Translations under genes and position numbers: made by a program
The notes under the pieces: model-generated
Database searches by the model: none
The model's input: only the letters and a program-made list of their open reading frames with translations
What the model was told of the DNA's origin: nothing
Source of the DNA: Apostichopus japonicus
Lineage: Eukaryota > Echinodermata > Holothuroidea > Aspidochirotida > Stichopodidae
DNA: 64,000 bases
NCBI RefSeq assembly: GCF_037975245.1
Contig: NC_092564.1
Location: 8,281,984 to 8,345,983, forward strand
Direction: 5' to 3'
Shown: positions 37,601 to 52,300 of the stretch, in pieces
Layout of the letters: every line of letters starts with the position of its first letter
How positions within the stretch are numbered: the first letter of the stretch is position 1

Positions 37601-40600
37601 AAGACAGGTGTGGATGTGTCATTTTCAGAATCACGTCTGCTCTCAGATTACAGTAACCAATCAAATACAAGATAATCTGTCCACATTTTCAAATAGTGAG
37701 GCAGGTGAAGACATAGGTGTAGGAGGCGAGGGGCTGGGGGGGGGGGCTGCAGCCCCCAACCAAATATTTTTGAAAAAATTTGGGCAATATGCTGAGAATT
37801 GTTTGGGCACCTACTAAAAGAAATATAATTTGCAATGTGTTTTTCAGTGGTTAAACTTACATTATTATGATCATTATTATTGTAGCGACTTCCCCAATTC
37901 CGTTTGGTAGGGTATGAAATGGCAAATGATTGTATGTGTGAAGACACCTGTTCAGCATCACTGTAGAGCAGTCTTGGCAAAGGATGTATCAAAAACAACA
38001 ACATAACAACACAAATGGTTAAGATAATCTGTGTCCTGAACAGTTCGGACTGTGTGGTGGACACTTTTGTCCCTTGCACCCCGCTTTTCCCTTAACACAG
38101 TAAATTCTGACATTGGCGAATCGAATACCTGACCGACATGTGATACAAGAACAGATCACTTACTGGACATGGGTCGTTGACCAGTTACTCGAGGAGTTGT
38201 CCATGGTGTACCAGGCCCAGGAGTCTGTCTAGTTGGTATCATGGGTGTGGCAGCACCTCTGCCACGTCCTCTACCCCTACCCCCACTCGCTGGTAATCTC
38301 TGTCTAAGGGCTGGAGCTAGATCAAAAATGAAGATATTTCTAAGCAATTAATCTTCAATGGTACATATTTGATAAACTCATAAACTGGCAAAATATGATA
38401 TCACAAAGAATATATAGGAAAGTGACTTATTAATAGTATTGGAGATATATATGGAACTACAAACCAGATTTAGCTACATTTACATGATCTAAGAGTCATC
38501 TTTCTTTATTTAATATCAACACAATAGGCAGCAGTTTGTTATTCGTGTAAATCTGTCAGTACTCTTGATCTGAACGGGGACACAAACCCAACCGCCATCA
38601 TTAGCTTCTATCACAGATCGTTGAGAAGCACTCTCCTAAACAGCTAACAAATATCTTGTTCCATCTGGGAGATATCCTAATTTTAAACTTGTGTCTGAGG
38701 GCTGTCATTTTGTAAATCTGTGATGTCATAGTGCCAGTAGGACCTGAAACCTTTCACTTTCTCTTTGTTATTCTTTTCACATTTTCAAGGTATTGAACCT
38801 GAAACCAAGGCCATCATTAGGTTGTGTAACCAGCTGTAAATAATTTAGATTCAACTTTTGCAAAACCCATCTCCTTTTTAGAAAATAAATGTTGCAGCAA
38901 CTAAAAAAAAAAATAATAAGACAGGGAAAGTTGTTCATGACAGTTATCTCAATCTCATAGATAAAAAAATGACATTCTGGGTTTGTTTCTCCATTTAAAA
39001 CAACATTAATAGAACTATTCCAGATAACATTGCACTTACTAACACCTGGTGGTGATCTCCCACTGGAAGGAGTTGACACGATAGGCGTCGGTGGTGGTGC
39101 TACAGACTCGGGGTCGTACTTTTCCAAAATTTCTTTCGCTACCTTGTAACTCTCCTTCTCTTTGACTTCTTCCAACTTTAAGAGATGGGAAGCAGGACAC
39201 CGTTATCAGTATTGAATCATATTTAAAGATGAACGATAGTGATTTTTCACCATCGACGAAAAAAAAACGATTTTATTCAAGAGTATTCTAGTTGGTTTCC
39301 ATTTTACACATGGGAAAATTCAAGTCAATCGGATGTTGGGAAAGGCTTAAAAAAAAATCCTAAACTCGTTGATTTTTTAAACAAAAATTGGGCTTTTCGC
39401 GAAAAGCGATATGATGATCACGTGATCTACAGCGACATGTGACGTCATTATGATGATAACAACGTGAGCTCGGCGTATAGTGTACTTCATCAGTGTGCAC
39501 TTAGTGTGTAAGTTTAGTTGCAACCTACTCTATATTGGACTTGACAAACAACGTAAACCACTAGCAAAATCCAAGAAATTGTGTTGTAGGGGATGCAACA
39601 GAACGAATGTGGACTCTACAATAAGTTTTTTCAATTTTCCAAGCGGAAAAAGTAGTGAGAGATATCGGAAACTCTGGATACGATTTGTGAGGAGAACCAG
39701 GAAAGACTTCATCGTACCAGGAGTTTCTCATGGCAAGAATGTGAAAGTTTGTTCTGCCCACTTCACAGAAGATGATTCTCGGGCCCAATTGAAATTTGCG
39801 TGTGGCAAGGTCACTAAAGTAATAAAAGTTTGAAAGATTGATGCTTTTATGCCGCATTATTTATATATATCCCGATAAATGCAACAGTAAGTGTTGGAAC
39901 TGGAAGACATGTCAGACGTGAACAACCTAATGACTATGTGAGGAGAGAATCCACGTGCAAATTTCAATTGGGGCATGGACGTCGCTTAAGCCAAGTTTTT
40001 TGGGGCAGAGATGTGTTCATACCCTCCAAACCACTTTAAATGTAATACGAATACAGGGGCGTATCCAGGATTTTCTAACCCGGGGGGCGCGAATTACTAT
40101 CTAACCGGAGCGCCACCTTCGGTTGGCGCTCAGCGTACAAGAAAGTTTCTGGTTTTGATAACCCCCCCAGATCACCGGAAATGACACTTCTCGAGGATGA
40201 AATGACCAACCAGATGCACACTTTTGCCTGAGAACCAAGAAATTTTTTTCAATTCATAACCTTTTGAAGATTGTCACCAATCACACATCATGTTGATCTC
40301 ATCACAACTAATGTGGATCATTGCTTTTTGTAGGTGATTTTACGTCGCGGCCTACAATAACCCGTAAGCCCCACTTTTCAAGGTTTTAAGCCAATTATTT
40401 GTTCAGAATTTGAAAATTCACAATTCTCATGAATAAATTCACTTCAAAACATACCCATAATGTTGCACAAAATTTCATCTATGGACAACCAATACAGAAA
40501 AACCTTCTTCACCCCCTAACAGACCGGTTAAAATTGCACGAGTAGAGGGAAGTATGATGAAGAATGGTGGTCAGGGAATTTTCGAAAATTCAGACACAGT

Positions 40601-43600
40601 TAATATATTGGTGTACAAATATTCAAACCTCTTATAACGGCTACTATAAAACTTGAGTTGAAGGAAATGAAAAATATCATATATTTCCGAAACCGAACAC
40701 TACAAACATCTACAGTTTTGAGGCTGTTCATCCCGGACGCCATTTTCATGCTCACTAATATGATGTGATATCTGCTGTTCGCTTTAATAATTCGAATAAT
40801 TGAAATGAGACTGGAATAAATAACTATTATCTGTTTATTATGCAAAGCTCCACCAGTGGCGTAACGATGAACCCGGGGGCTCCTGGCCCAACGGGGATCC
40901 TTATCAGGAGGTCCAAGCAAGGGCGTCCGCAAAATTATTTACAAGTAGGTCAAAAAGGTGTAACACACTACTTGCTACTATCTAAGCGCAGCGCCACCTT
41001 CAGTTGGCGCGGAGCGTACGACGATTTTTTTGGCCAAAAAATACTCCTAGATCGTCGGAAAAGACACTTCCCGTTCAAGTTGCATTTACACATCGGTTGT
41101 TTTGAGATCTCATGTCTTAGGATTTTGACTTTCAATAATTTCAGTAATGCATGATGGGTCCGTATGCAATGAACATAACTAGAGAACTGTTGGTTGAGGG
41201 AAATCATTGAAATGTCAAATGCTTAACTTTTTTTTTTAATTTTTGATTTTCCAGGGGGGAGTGGGCAAGTGCCCCCCTCCCCTACTGTATGGAGTATAAT
41301 GGGTACTACTGTACAAATACAGTAATCAAACCTTAGCATAGGCCTAATTTCGGCTGAAACTTTGTCTCCATGTAAGCCTAATTTTTACTTACCAGATACA
41401 ACGAAGGCATCTTTATTCTTACCTTTTATTATTATATTTCTATGAAAGCCCTGACTTCATTTTCAAATGAACGCAGTTTCAAGTCTGTTGGGTGTTGGGT
41501 TATTGTTTTAGAATTTTTCAAAAAATCATATGTCCCGATGTTGTACTCAGCATAACATTGGCTGGAATTGGGTTTTAAATTATATACTTCGTTTTCGATT
41601 ATAATAATAAATAACACAACTAGCTCGATACATACATTAATACCCAATGAACCCATGATCATGGTGTCCGTATTCCGTATCACGTGAAAATATGTATATT
41701 GTCTTGTTCAGTCTTTGCATGAGTTTTTCTTTCCCAGTAAAACGGGCCCTCCCTTTCCAAAGAGGTATACCCCTTTTCTGTGCATCAGTACAGCGGGCCC
41801 ACTTTTGGTCGGGGCCACCAGCTCAGCACGGTCCAAGCCCACAGGAGTTACGCTACTTTGCCCCACATTCTTTCCATTTCGAAAGACGCACAGTTTCAAG
41901 TTCATTACACACTGAAGGCTTCGATTCTCTATCTGCCTTCAGTTAGGGAAGATCTTTGGATTTTCATTATAGATGTCGCTAGATATTGCTAGATATCCAT
42001 ACAGTACAGTGCCCTTGGGATTTCATTGATTTTTCGGGGCCTGATCTTGGGAAATTGCAAAGGCGGAAGCGGCCACACTCCATGTAGGTCAGTGCACGAC
42101 ATCTAGCGGTCACTAATATCGTCCCCGTTTTCGCGTAGTGGCGAACGTGCACTTTTGGCGAAATTGAGTTTAATATTGTTCTTACCTATTTCGAGGGTGA
42201 AGAATCGGTGGTTGAGCCGGGTTAGAAGTTTTAAAACTGTCTATTTTTTTCGTTTTTTCTGACTCATTTTTGACGAATGTCCACCTAAGACCCACTCTCG
42301 TTTTTACATACTGACGAATACTTTAGTCATCATTACAACCACTCAGTAACACTATTTGTCTAAGGTCCATGCATTTTTGCATATCGACGAATATTACCCT
42401 TTGGAACAAGCCGAACATAACAACCATGTCATACTGACTTGAGAACCAACTAATTGCCATTTGAAAACACCCAGGATTATGGGAAGGTAATATCTTTATT
42501 AGTTCACCTCGTCATTTAATTGATTAATACAGTATTCATATACTACGGAAGCGTAAAAGGGACATGGTGATGAAAGAGAAACAAACTCGTCAAAATGACA
42601 AAATTCGGAAAAAGACGTTTTGCCGAGTTTAACAACTCGTCAAAACGACAAAATTATTAAATTTGCCGAGATGCAACAAGTCGCCAAAATGACAAAATTC
42701 TGAAAATTGACGTTTTGCCGAGATACAATAACTCATCAAAATGACAAAAATCTGAAAATTGACGTTTTGCCGAGATACAAAAAGTCGTCAAAATGACAAA
42801 ATTTTGAAAATTGACGTTTTGCCGAGATACAACAAGTCGTCAAAATGACAAAAATTTGAATCTCAACGTTTTGCCGAGATACAACAAGTCGTCAAACTGA
42901 CAAAAATCTGAAAATTGACGTTTTGCCGAGATACAGCATGTCGTCAAAATGACAAAATATTGAAAATTGACGTTTTGCTGAGATACAACAAGTCGTCAAA
43001 TGAAAAAAATCTGAATTTTAACGTTTAGCCGAAATATAACAAGTCGTCAAAATGAAAAAAATCTGAAAATTGACGTTTTGTTGAGATACGACAACTCATC
43101 AAAATGAGAACAATCTGAAAATTGACGTTTTGCCGAGATACAAATCGTCAAATCGTTACAAATGTAACATCTCCCTAAAGAAGTATGGTTTCTCTTAGCT
43201 GTTGGCGGCTTTGCTCATCACGAGCATTACTCTAGCCTAACTTAAAACTACCTTTTTCTAGCTAAGTAATACCTAGTTACATAATTGAAGGTCACATACT
43301 TTTACATGAAACTTTGGAAGGTACTAGCATAGTTTATACTTAAGTAGTTACTTTGCTACAAAGGACGAGGAGGGGGCGTTTAGACCGAATTACTAGAAAA
43401 TCTGTATAGCAACCTTTAATACTGTCTTGCCAAATGCTTCAATTAATGAAGGATCTTTTACGATTTATCAAAGAAACATGGCTTATTCATTGGCTGACAC
43501 AATTTCTTCAAGGATGGCCCAGACAAGTAAGGTTGGATAAAGGGTTATCGGAAATATTGGAAATAAAGGTTGGTGTGCCTTGGGGTGGGAGGGGGGGTCC

Positions 43601-46299
43601 ATTATATGCTATATTATTTACTATATATACTGATGAAATTAGGTCAAACTCACAAATTTCTATAACAAAATATGCCGATGATACTGCTGTATCATGTACA
43701 ATTCATAAGAGCTCTGTTGAAACTGACCAATGAAATTTTCAGTGTTCTGTAAATGACATAGTTCCAACATGTGACCGCAAGACTTTATTGCGTAACTCCC
43801 CCCCCCCCCCCAAAAAAAATAAGGGAAATTTGTTTTTGAAAATAAACCATAAAACATGAAGGTCTCATTCTATCAAGGTCGCAACGTATTATTATTATTA
43901 TTATTGAGGGATCTGATGTGGCTAGAACCTCCAAAACTGAGTACTGGGAGTATACAGTGACGACAGTTTGACCTTTTCTTGCAAAGCATTATGGTATTAA
44001 AAAAGTACTTATCTAGTGTGGCTTACGTTGTGTCTTTCTTTAACCAAAATGCTAAGGAAAATGTTTTCAATACTATTATTCTACCCTGGCACATGTGATC
44101 TATACAGTGCCTGTCTGGTACCATTTTATATTGCAAAAAAAAAAAGCAAAGAAAAGAAGAATGAAGTTTCTTAATTAATTTAGAATGCAATATACTTTTA
44201 GAAAAAGTAAATGCTGCTGCAAGACCTGAGTTTACAAGAATGGCTAATAAGATTTACAGTGATCAGAATAACCCTTTGTATACTGTACTGAAAACTCTCC
44301 TGCACAAATCGAGCAGAAATCTAAGAAATCCACATAAAATACCGAACGTAAGTTTACAGCAACTCATTTATTTACCGTGCTGCTTTATACATTCCATTCG
44401 AGCACTTAGAATGTTTGTTATAGTCTGTTTGTTATATCGTTTTATGTAATAAATTTTGTATTAGTAGATGTATTTTATATGATATCCTATCATCTTGACA
44501 TTTTCTCCCTTTTTATATTAGTTATTCTTGGACTGTTTGGTATCTTATCATCTTAAAAAAAAAAAAAACTTTTATATGAGATATTCTTCTTGTTGAGGTG
44601 TTATATGACTCCTCTTTATAATTTTTATATGTATACTGGAATGAAATAAAAAGAAGGAACAACATACTACAGTACATCTTGGAAACACTTGAACAAAGGC
44701 ACAGTTATTTCCTTCTTTAAATATGAGGATTCACACGAGGTTGGGTTGGATATTATGAATGTGCCTGTGAGCGTAAGAATTTTTTTATATGTATACAGGA
44801 AGGAAATAAAAAGAAGGAACAACATACTATAGTACAACTTGGAAACACTTGAACAATGGCACAGTTGTTGGGTTGGTTATTATGAATGTGCCTGTGAGCG
44901 TAATAAAATTTTCACATTCCGTTTAAGGGGATAGTATAGTGGAATAGCTTCCCAAAGCGTTTGAAGGATACTTAGAAACTATCGTCAGAGACATTTCACG
45001 TAATACACTAACTTGAAAATGAAGAATTGCACACAATTTTCCGTAGTCTGTGTGCTTTATAAGAGTTCCGACTAAACAGATTACGCCACTGGAACTATTA
45101 TTTTTGCAACTGCATGTGTTCACATTTCATCATATACCTTGTCTATTTTATACATTATAGAAAATGGTGGAGGTTCTTTAAAATAAATAGGACCAATATA
45201 TAACCCTTTCAGTAGCCGGCTCTCCTTGCCCTCCCTACCTCAACATCTCTCTATCCGACACCCTACATTTCACCCAAGAAACACATACTAAAACACTTAC
45301 ATCCGCCCATAACCCATACAAATTCCTTGTCTATTTTATACATTGCAACAAAACGTGGGCGTTCTTTTTAAATGAGTAAAACCAATATACCACCATTTCA
45401 ACAGCCGGCTCTCCTTGCCCTATATACCACCTCCCCTCGTCATATCCGACTCCATCCATGTCACTCAAGAAAAACATACTAAAACACGTATGTTGATACC
45501 TGCGTATAACCCATTCCTTGTCTATTTTATACATTAAAGTAAACCGTGGACATTCTTTTTAAAATTAATAAGACCAATGTACCACCCCTTCGATTATTTT
45601 CTTCTAACCCCCCCCCTTCCTCTCCCCATGTGACAGTGAACATTCACGGTGTACCCTATGGCTACTACACACAAGAGTGACGAATACATGTCTGTGACAG
45701 GACAAAACTTCGAAATTTAGTTCTAGCACAGTGACGAATGTGTGGCGAATGTCTAAAATTAACTGAAAATGACATGACATAACGACGAAAATGTTTACAC
45801 TAAAATTACTACTATGTAAGAAATTTCAGCAACAAACATGAGAACTCAAAGTTCTATTTGTTATATTTAAAATAACTTTCGGTAAAAAAGATTCTCTTTT
45901 AGTTACGCTATACTAAAGTCAAAATATAAAAATCTTTAGAGCGCGTTTTCTCAAAACTCACATTTTGAACATTCGTCACTATGCCAGAACGGGGACGATA
46001 TACCCGATCACTTGTTATCGATGAAGTGTGTTGCCAGATTTTGTCAAGGTCTTGGTACTACGAGCGAAGGCCATTAATTAAGTTTCGTAACTCATCGGGA
46101 AGCGATTAGAGGGATGGGGCGTAGGGTTGTAGGCGCGCGTTTTCATGCAGATGGGAACAATCTGAAGAAGTGATGGGTGCGTCATGTTCCCCGACGACTC
46201 GGTCGAGTCCGAGACCAGCCGCAGTTGGTTTCATAGCACAATTGTACAATTGTTTAAGGCGTCCATACACACACACGCGTTATGATAGACCATAGATGG

Positions 46300-46333
<34 letters not shown>

Positions 46334-49300
46334 TCTACATTAGTGAGAGATGAAAATGGAAACGTCAAAAATGGAGTTGTCGGTGTAAGGGGTAGGGTGA
46401 AACGCACCCCCCCCCCGTAATCCTCGATTCGTCACTGGCTACCATGTGTATATAATAGTGATCAGCGCTTTAATTATGAATGTTCCTCTTCTTTTCCCGG
46501 TGTCTTGGCGTTTATCTTCTACTCCCTCCTTTTCTCCTTTTTCTCTCTTTCTTTTTTTCTTTTCCCTTCCTTCCTCTCCTTCCTCCTCTTTTTTCCCCCT
46601 CTTTTTCCCTTTTTTCTTCTCTTTTTTTTCTCTCCTCTTTTTCTTACCCGGGGGGCGCGCGCCCCCAACGCCCCCCTGGATACGCGCCTGGAATAGGAAA
46701 TGTGTGTATGCTCGAGCGAAACAAAACATCGTGTAAGTATTACTTACGGTAGCGCACACTGTCACTTATGTTTGCACAGTGTGAAAGTACTGTTTGCGGA
46801 CCTACGTGAAGTTGGGCTAGAATACGATTCCTCCTGAAGCCCAAACCACGAGGCATGCATGTGAATAAACGCAATAGGCATTGCATGTAGTGAGAAAATT
46901 GTTCGAGCTAGACTAACAACTCGATTGAGTTCAAATGCGGTTGTATTTCAAGCTCAATGAAACCTTTCTGTTGGATTTAATGACGCACGGAACAAGGAAC
47001 GTTTATGTTTTACAGTAGGCCTAGTGCATACAAGCGAATCTACTTTGTTTAGAACTTTGAATTTTCTTTCGGATGTTATACTAATCTACGTTTGAGACTA
47101 TCATCACTATTGTTATTGTGCCAGTTTGACTGGTAAGTGAGCACATTCATACATCACTCTGTATAAAACCCGCCAAAAACGTGATCTTGCGATTTACGTT
47201 ACTTTGGGTCAGCTTGCGAGTTACCTCTTCAGATATTGGGAAATCGTTGCGAAATCGCCGCAAATTTCGTAAAAAAAAACTTGTAAACACATGGTGAAGA
47301 AATCAAGAAACACTATGATATTCATTATCTATTTATGTCTTGAACATTACGCAGGAAAATAACAGTTATGCTGACACGAAATGCACGCACAGCTCCGTAC
47401 TGAACAGTTCACAACAGAAAAGATCATCACACTGACGTCATTCACTGACCTGAGGGCTGTTCAAGGTCGTTGCAGTGTTTGCAAATTCCTAAATTACAGA
47501 GGCGGAAAAACGATGTTTTAATTCCCTTTTTTATAACTTTCCGGTGTGCTATTTGGAAAATTAAAAAAATATGTTGCTTAGTAACATATAAACTACATTA
47601 TATATGAAAATGAGAGATTTTTTTGATATATATGAAAATGAGAGATTTTTTTTCTGTCACTATCGTTCTACTTTAAAGGCTGCCTCATTCTTTGTTTTGG
47701 TACTAGACTAGACATTGATACAGTCATATCACACATGTAGTTTAACAAGTCTGTTCCTGAACACAACCACCTCCCTTCAGTTTAATGTTTATGAAAATCT
47801 TGTGAAACATCTTACATGTGCTACCAATGAATAAGACAGCCAATAGGCTCAGCGATTCTTTAACAAGCTTTATATGAGAACATCAAGTTTTGACCTGAAA
47901 TGACATTTGACCTCAACAACTAACTATAAAGTACTCACTATGGTGAATCTAGTTTTTGTAAGTACAAATTTGATTCAAGCAATACATTTAAGTTGCCATA
48001 TGTATTAGTTTCTGACTTGGTCCTTTATTGATCTCAAAATGACATTGGAACTAAAAAAAAAGAGTTCTTATTCTGACTTAGTTGGATCCTCATGTCAACT
48101 ATGAAATTTATCTAAGGTTTCCTTTGAAGTTATTGAATTCACAACTTTTCAGACTTTTACCTCCCTTCAACTCATATGACTTTTGACCAACACAGGAATC
48201 AATGGGGTTCTTGTACTCACTAAGGTGAATCCACAAGCTAAGTATGGAATTAAATCACCATCACATAGATTCCTCTTGCCTTCCACAAGGAAACAAGAGG
48301 TAAAGCACTTTGATACCAATGTGAAGAATAACACCATTTATGCTCTTCCATTATAAACATGTTTGGAATCATACTTCTATTAAATAATAACACCCAATCA
48401 CTAAAGCTCTAGGTTTGAATAGAAAGGACAGTCATTCCCTTTAACCTACATTTATTATTTAATAATTCTTTACAAAAGAACAAGTCATTACCATAATTTT
48501 ATAGAGGGCATACTACCAATTCTGCCAGAAGAGACCATGTTGGTGAATAAACAGGTACTGTTTAGTCATTTTTATGTACTGGTCAGATAAAACCTAAATT
48601 GTGTTATTCATTAAAAGTATACACATGAGTACTCATTTCATGTATACTGTAAGTGATTGCTGTTAAAAGGGATTGCAGCTGCAAATATTTAGCGCAAGTA
48701 GATCATTTGAAGACACAGCACTTTTATCTTCTTCACAATGTACTTTGCTACTACATATTTAAGTGCATTTTCAGTCCAGCTGTGTTATCCATTACGAGTC
48801 AGACAACTCAATTATGCATTCTGTACATCCCTCATCTCAACTGATTGTCCTGCTCCTACCTCTATAACTGCTACTTGATGGGACCTTAGGAGCTCTACGT
48901 AGCTTTGTAATGTTAGTCTCACACTCAATCATCCAAGGTACCATAACATACATGAATACATCCCATGTCACGTTAGTCAACCATTCATTGGATGAATTTA
49001 GGCAAAAAGTTCAAATATATAATAAAGAATTACAGTTAAAATTACACAAGTTATGACACTGAGCACAGGGTCAAATCAATTGAAATGTTTTATTGTTGAA
49101 CACTGAGCGGGAAGTCTGATCTATAATACAAACACCACCATAAAATGATGCATATTGCATGAGCTTATTCAAATGACACTTTTTGTGAGCAAAATTCTTC
49201 GAGGAAATCTTCTACAACGTAGCATTTTCTTAGACATGTTATTTTTTGGGTGTCACTATAAGTTCTAATAATTGTCAAATATTAAGGATACTTTATATAT

Positions 49301-52300
49301 AAATATTTTTAAGCCATTGAAACTTACAATTTTCTTTTTCTCTGCTCTTAGGTCACTCAGTTGAATATCTGTTAAACGGATCAAAGCAAAAAGATTTTAT
49401 TAAAAGCTGTAAATATTGTGCAGTCCATTATAACTAATGGCAGGTATAGGAGGTCAAAAAACTATAAGTGCATACATCGTTAGTTGCAAACTAAAAACAA
49501 AAGCATGGTAAATATTAGCATAGTAAATGATTTACATGTTAGTTCTTTTTGCAGATTCAAAATTTGGGGGAGCGGTTCCTCAAAATGGTTATACAGTAGG
49601 CAAACAATCTAACAAACTGATGGCTTGTGCAGAGAAAATGAGATTCGAGTTTTATAACAAATGAACTTATTTTCCTTTTTTCTGTTTCCAGAAGTCAAAC
49701 GAGTGCTAATCTGTGTCAATGGTTTTCCAGCAGTGTATGTTACACATGATCACAGTGAAGTTTACGGTTCATCTCATTACAGTTTCACTGTTTCACAGCA
49801 GTCTAATGCTAAGATGGCTTTTATATCACTGAATGCTATATTGTTTGTAAGTTGTATGTTAAATTACTTTCAGAAATTGAAAGCCTTCAAGCCTAGAGCA
49901 AGAGAAATGTTTCAACTTCCTATTGTTCATTTCCCGTACTGTGGAATCCATAACTTTCTGACAAAAATAACTGCCGCACTTCAGGATTGAGAAAATGACA
50001 TATGAAATATGAGTGTCATTTAACTTATTTTCATCACATGATTAGTTTGATTAACGAGCAACTGATTGCATCAGTATAAATGCAAAAGAGCACATATAAA
50101 AAGACAGAATACTGTACCTCACAGCTTTTGCTTTGGACCAATGCACTACAGTAGCTTGAGAGAAAATAACTTGATCTAGAAACTACCCTACTCTACCTTT
50201 GGTAAAAGCTGTGCTATTGTTTTGTTCAATGAAACCTCCTAAACATTGCTGGAAAAAAAAAATCAGAGAAATCCTGCTTGCCCATTTTGTATCACCAAGA
50301 AGCCCCAAATGGCATACCAAAAGTATGATTACTTAGCAGAAAGGTTAATTCAAAAACTGTGTCAAAATACCCTACGTGTTTCTGTTAAAATTTGTGGCCA
50401 CTGAAGCATAATTATTATTCTTTTGTCACTGTAGTGTAGTATACGTAGTTACTGCAATCTTTCAAAAACTTACCACATCTTGATATTCTTCTGGTAAAAT
50501 ATGTTCGTATCAGCCTACGAACCAGCCAAATTCTAAAACAAGAGTCAATAAATAAAATATCATCAAATATGCTTTTTCCTGCTGTTGTTTTACAGAGGAG
50601 TTTAAGAAATTTATGTTCACTTTCTGCTAGATGGCAAACAGCAATTGCTTAGTTGTTATCTTAGCAGCAAATGCATATGATGTTATACCTATTTGCAGAA
50701 GTTACTATCAATTTAATCCTCCAAGTCATTTTGATCTAAAGACTGAAATGTAGTGATTATGCTCATTATTTACCCATAAATAAGTGAAAGGAACTTGCCT
50801 GTAAACTTTGTATATAGGTATGATTTAACCATAAATGATTCTAAAGTAATACCTTTGATAAGTTAAAGTTTTCTTGCAATTTAGTACAAGACAACCAACT
50901 GTGTCTTTAACAGTCTTCTCATTCTGGTTGCTTTGATGGGCTTCTTCTGACTTAATCTTACACAGTTAGGAAATTGTCGGAGCCAAAAGGACTCAAAGAG
51001 GAAATTCGCTTAGTTATTCACAGGTCAACTTTTAACTAATACAACAAGACTGATATTTAAGGGGCAAGGATGTACGCCACCCATTTCAACCCACACAAAA
51101 AATGAAAATTAGTTAATGTAATGTAGTAAAGATTAAGTAGTATACTGCCACCTTTCTGTTATTAACTTTATATACTGTATTGGAAGATAACAGACAGATT
51201 TGGCGATTATAATATAGTACGTAGAGCATGATAACACACGCGTCTCTTGTTTGCTCTCTGCCTCTTTGTTCATTCTTACATGCCTTAACAACGAAGGATA
51301 ATATCACTGTTAATAGCTCACAAGCTTGCATGTCAATCTTATTATAGACCTATTTTATAGCCTAAATATGCCTCAGAATACACTACATATCATTCTACTG
51401 TAATTCAATTCACATGCAGTTGGGGTGCTTTCAATTACCCCATTGGACACACACTGTTACTTTTAAAGTCCTGGATCAACCCCTGCCACAGTAAGTAACA
51501 AGTACTGGAGAAAGTGATCAGATGATATCTGGGATGCAGTTTCACAATCAGTTGGAGAATGTACTCTAAGTAACAGTCTGAAAGGCAGCAATAGAAGTAT
51601 AACAAACTTGTCAGCCAAGAAACTAAAGTATTTTAGCTGATTAGAGGTCAGTTAAGAGAAGGCTTGATGCACACAGCTACTGTAGCCTTCATCAATTATC
51701 ACCACCAATAAGGTTTCATATGAACAAATGTTTCTAATAAGGTTTAGCTACAAGAATAAATTCTTTAACATGAAAATATACTCACATGAAAGGAAATAAA
51801 AGGAGTGGCAAGATTTGAATTGCTCTTCCAGTCCAATCTTCAGGAACAAAATAAAAGTAGAAAACCAAGGCCATTATGAAATAAACAATAACAGAATACA
51901 AAACCAGTGTTCCAACATATTGCTTTTCCAATTCTCCATCTCGCCTCTTCAACTGCAAGAGGCTACCAATTTCTTTATCAATCCGTTCCAACTCTTCCAA
52001 AGTAGATGGTTTTTTCTGTCGGAAAAGAAAGAAGTAGAGTAGACTGTTGTTCCGGAGCATGGATGCAAATGAAACTTGCTCTTAAATCCAGTTGTTATAG
52101 AGCCAATATTTTGTTTATTTATTTGTTTTTTCACAACAAAACAAATGTAGCGAATACAGAGAGTTATGGAATGTGAAAGGAAGTGTGCATCAAGAGACCT
52201 TTGTGGGCTTATCTAGTGATACACTCCCTGTACATAGAGCACACAAAGAACTTACAAAAAAAGAATTAAGAAGAGAACTAAGAAAAAGAGAAGAAAAGAA

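Larger units (their letters stand above)
42119..45998. mobile_element. Nested 3.9-kb terminal-inverted-repeat element
   Basis: TCGTCCCCGTT at 42119-42129 is matched in reverse complement at 45988-45998, and the similarity continues inward for about 40 bases (..GCgTAGTGgCGAAcGT against ..GCaTAGTGaCGAAtGT). The dinucleotide TA flanks both ends (42117-42118 and 45999-46000). Subterminal GACGAAT motifs recur on both sides. There is no transposase frame; the interior is a tandem array, a LINE fragment and two sets of direct repeats, so it looks non-autonomous. TA flanks would suit a Tc1/mariner-like mechanism, but the class is not proven. Confidence 0.6.
39227..47672 (+). mobile_element. 8.4-kb Kolobok-type DNA transposon with nested insertions
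   Basis: The ends are 16-base terminal inverted repeats: AGATGAACGATAGTGA at 39227-39242 and, on the opposite strand, AGTAGAACGATAGTGA at 47657-47672 (14 of 16 match). Each is flanked by TTAA (39223-39226 and 47673-47676). TTAA target duplication plus a THAP-domain frame just inside the left end (39480-39836) is the signature of the Kolobok superfamily. The interior contains another inverted-repeat element (42119-45998), a LINE fragment, tandem arrays and C-rich repeats. I could not find the DDE catalytic part of a transposase, so it is probably inactive. It interrupts Lunapark intron 4, its left boundary about 46 bases upstream (in gene sense) of the exon 5 acceptor. Confidence 0.75.

Noticed and set aside
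46439-46765. Overlapping frames rich in S/F or K/E
   Set aside because: They come from a pyrimidine-rich low-complexity tract, with no conserved motif.
49661-49990. 109-residue plus-strand frame
   Set aside because: It lies antisense in a Lunapark intron, with no domain, coding signature or splice context.
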